Origin: Tectiglobus sp039183375
GTDB taxonomy: Bacteria > Pseudomonadota > Alphaproteobacteria > Rhizobiales > Hyphomicrobiaceae
Direction: 5' to 3'
NCBI GenBank assembly: GCA_039183375.1
Contig: JBCDBQ010000436.1
Coordinates: 1 to 6,430, forward strand
Length of the DNA: 6,430 nucleotides
The notes below the pieces were generated by a model. The model had not been told where the DNA came from and made no database searches. It saw only the letters and a list, made by a program, of their open reading frames with translations. Below are positions 5,863-6,430 of the stretch, piece by piece (positions within the stretch are counted from its first letter, which is position 1; each line of letters starts with the position of its first letter). The translations under genes and the position numbers were made by a program.

Positions 5863-5909
5863 CACAAGGTGCTGGGGCGCACACTCTATGCGCGCGCCGG
5901 CACCTTGTG
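5863..5909. repeat. Long imperfect inverted repeat enclosing the shared GCGCA/TGCGC dyad
   Basis: CACAAGGTGC (5863-5872) and GCACCTTGTG (5900-5909) are perfect reverse complements. Pairing continues inward through T-G, G-C, G-C, one G-G mismatch and GCGC/GCGC (5877-5880 with 5892-5895), leaving an 11-base loop at 5881-5891. The core also holds GGCGCA-N7-TGCGCG at 5876-5894. It lies 73 bases before the SnoaL start and 178 bases before the barrel start. It could be a cruciform-forming operator, a repetitive palindromic element, or an RNA stem. It has no adjacent T-tract suggesting termination. Confidence 0.55.
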
Positions 5910-5932
5910 ATCGAGCCGGTTCACATTAGTAT
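5905..5932 (+). promoter_or_regulatory. Possible sigma-70-type promoter of the SnoaL-like gene
   Basis: TTGTGA (5905-5910) and TAGTAT (5927-5932) are separated by 16 bases, each matching 4 of 6 consensus positions. They would give a leader of about 40 bases. The -35 element overlaps the right arm of the inverted repeat at 5900-5909, so a protein bound there could block or assist polymerase. This is a by-eye match only. Confidence 0.3.
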
Positions 5933-5981
5933 TTTCCTTGCAAAACTTCCCCCAGACTAAACCTTATGATCGGAGTAGACG

Positions 5982-6430
5982 ATGAGTAGATTGGTCGTCA
6001 GTTTCTTCGCAGCGATGCTAGCTCTGCCGATCGCTACACCCTTAGCGATTGCTCAGAACGCCAAGGCGAGAAACAAGCCACCCACGACTTCCCAGGATCA
6101 AGGTTTCAATTACCGGAACAGCATTCCGCAAAACTTCAAAACCGAGATCATCGCAGGTAACGACAAAGATCGCGCACGCGCTGAACAGATCGTCGAGATA
6201 TACAAGGTTCTGGAGAGTAAACCGACCATTGAAAATATTCGCAAGTATGTGTCGGACAACTACATTCAGCATAGCTCGGCACTCCCAGATGGGCCGCAGC
6301 CGCTCGCAATGTTGTTTTCCTATTCGGTTGCCAAGTTTCCCAATGCTGCGATTGATGTTCATAAAATCATCGTGGTTGGAAACTGGGCCATGGCGCACGT
6401 CAATTTCCGCAACTTGGAAACAAATGATCC
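5982..6430 (+). CDS. Secreted SnoaL/NTF2-fold protein (3' truncated by window edge)
   Basis: The first 149 codons are present and the gene continues past the right edge. Residues 1-24 form a Sec signal peptide (hydrophobic about 5-22, cleavage after AIA), so the product is probably periplasmic. From about 65 the sequence matches the SnoaL-like group of the NTF2 fold. Visible are the helix at 66-79, then YIQH at 94-97 with a following DG, then the strands AIDVHKIIVVG (123-133) and AMAHVNF (136-142). Family members include polyketide cyclases and putative aldol-condensation enzymes; the reaction here cannot be assigned. The ATG is supported by GGAG at 5972-5975, six bases upstream. It is divergent from the barrel gene across 296 bases that contain the long inverted repeat. 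The secreted form is less common than cytoplasmic relatives. Confidence 0.8.
   Translation, partial: MSRLVVSFFAAMLALPIATPLAIAQNAKARNKPPTTSQDQGFNYRNSIPQNFKTEIIAGNDKDRARAEQIVEIYKVLESKPTIENIRKYVSDNYIQHSSALPDGPQPLAMLFSYSVAKFPNAAIDVHKIIVVGNWAMAHVNFRNLETND

Noticed and set aside
6042..6398. Minus-strand open frame opposite the SnoaL-like gene
   Set aside because: The plus-strand frame has a signal peptide, a ribosome site and NTF2-fold motifs, so the minus frame is a shadow.
1..6430. Defence island, toxin-antitoxin, CRISPR, prophage or insertion-sequence signals
   Set aside because: No direct-repeat arrays, transposase motifs, small gene pairs or integrase-like sequence were found on either strand.

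Overview
The window looks like chromosomal or accessory DNA of a Gram-negative proteobacterium, probably an alphaproteobacterium. This rests on three Sec signal peptides, one outer-membrane beta-barrel, and two LysR regulators of a type common in Alphaproteobacteria. The phylum-level call is fairly safe; the class-level call is inference. No tRNA, rRNA, CRISPR array, transposase or insertion sequence was found.

Layout, left to right. (1) The 3' end of an unrecognised gene runs in from the left edge (2-352) and may be frameshifted near 305. (2) About 370 bases follow with no supportable gene. (3) A secreted four-EF-hand calcium-binding protein lies at 723-1190 (+). (4) Convergent to it is a LysR regulator at 1366-2292 (-). 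(5) Divergent from that regulator, across a 344-base intergenic region, is an HXXEE-family integral membrane protein at 2637-3410 (+). (6) A second LysR regulator, a clear paralogue of the first, follows at 3624-4490 (+). (7) Convergent to it, 40 bases away, is an outer-membrane beta-barrel protein at 4531-5685 (-). (8) Divergent from the barrel gene is the 5' part of a secreted SnoaL/NTF2-fold protein at 5982, which runs off the right edge. Every gene has its own upstream region; no tight operon is visible.

The most interesting signal is not a gene. A dyad with half-sites GCGCA and TGCGC, separated by 5 or 7 bases, occurs four times (540-557, 2324-2340, 3562-3580, 5876-5894). All four copies are outside the called genes. 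One lies close upstream of each LysR gene, one is in the barrel/SnoaL divergent region at the core of a long inverted repeat, and one is upstream of the EF-hand gene. The copies at 540 and 5877 share 16 of 20 bases. A plausible reading is that one or both LysR paralogues bind this dyad and tie the local genes into a small cell-envelope regulon. That link is inference; the dyads themselves are directly visible.

Start codons were chosen from Shine-Dalgarno placement. LysR1 and the HXXEE protein use TTG. The barrel gene is best started at the ATG at 5685, not at the far end of its open frame at 5865.
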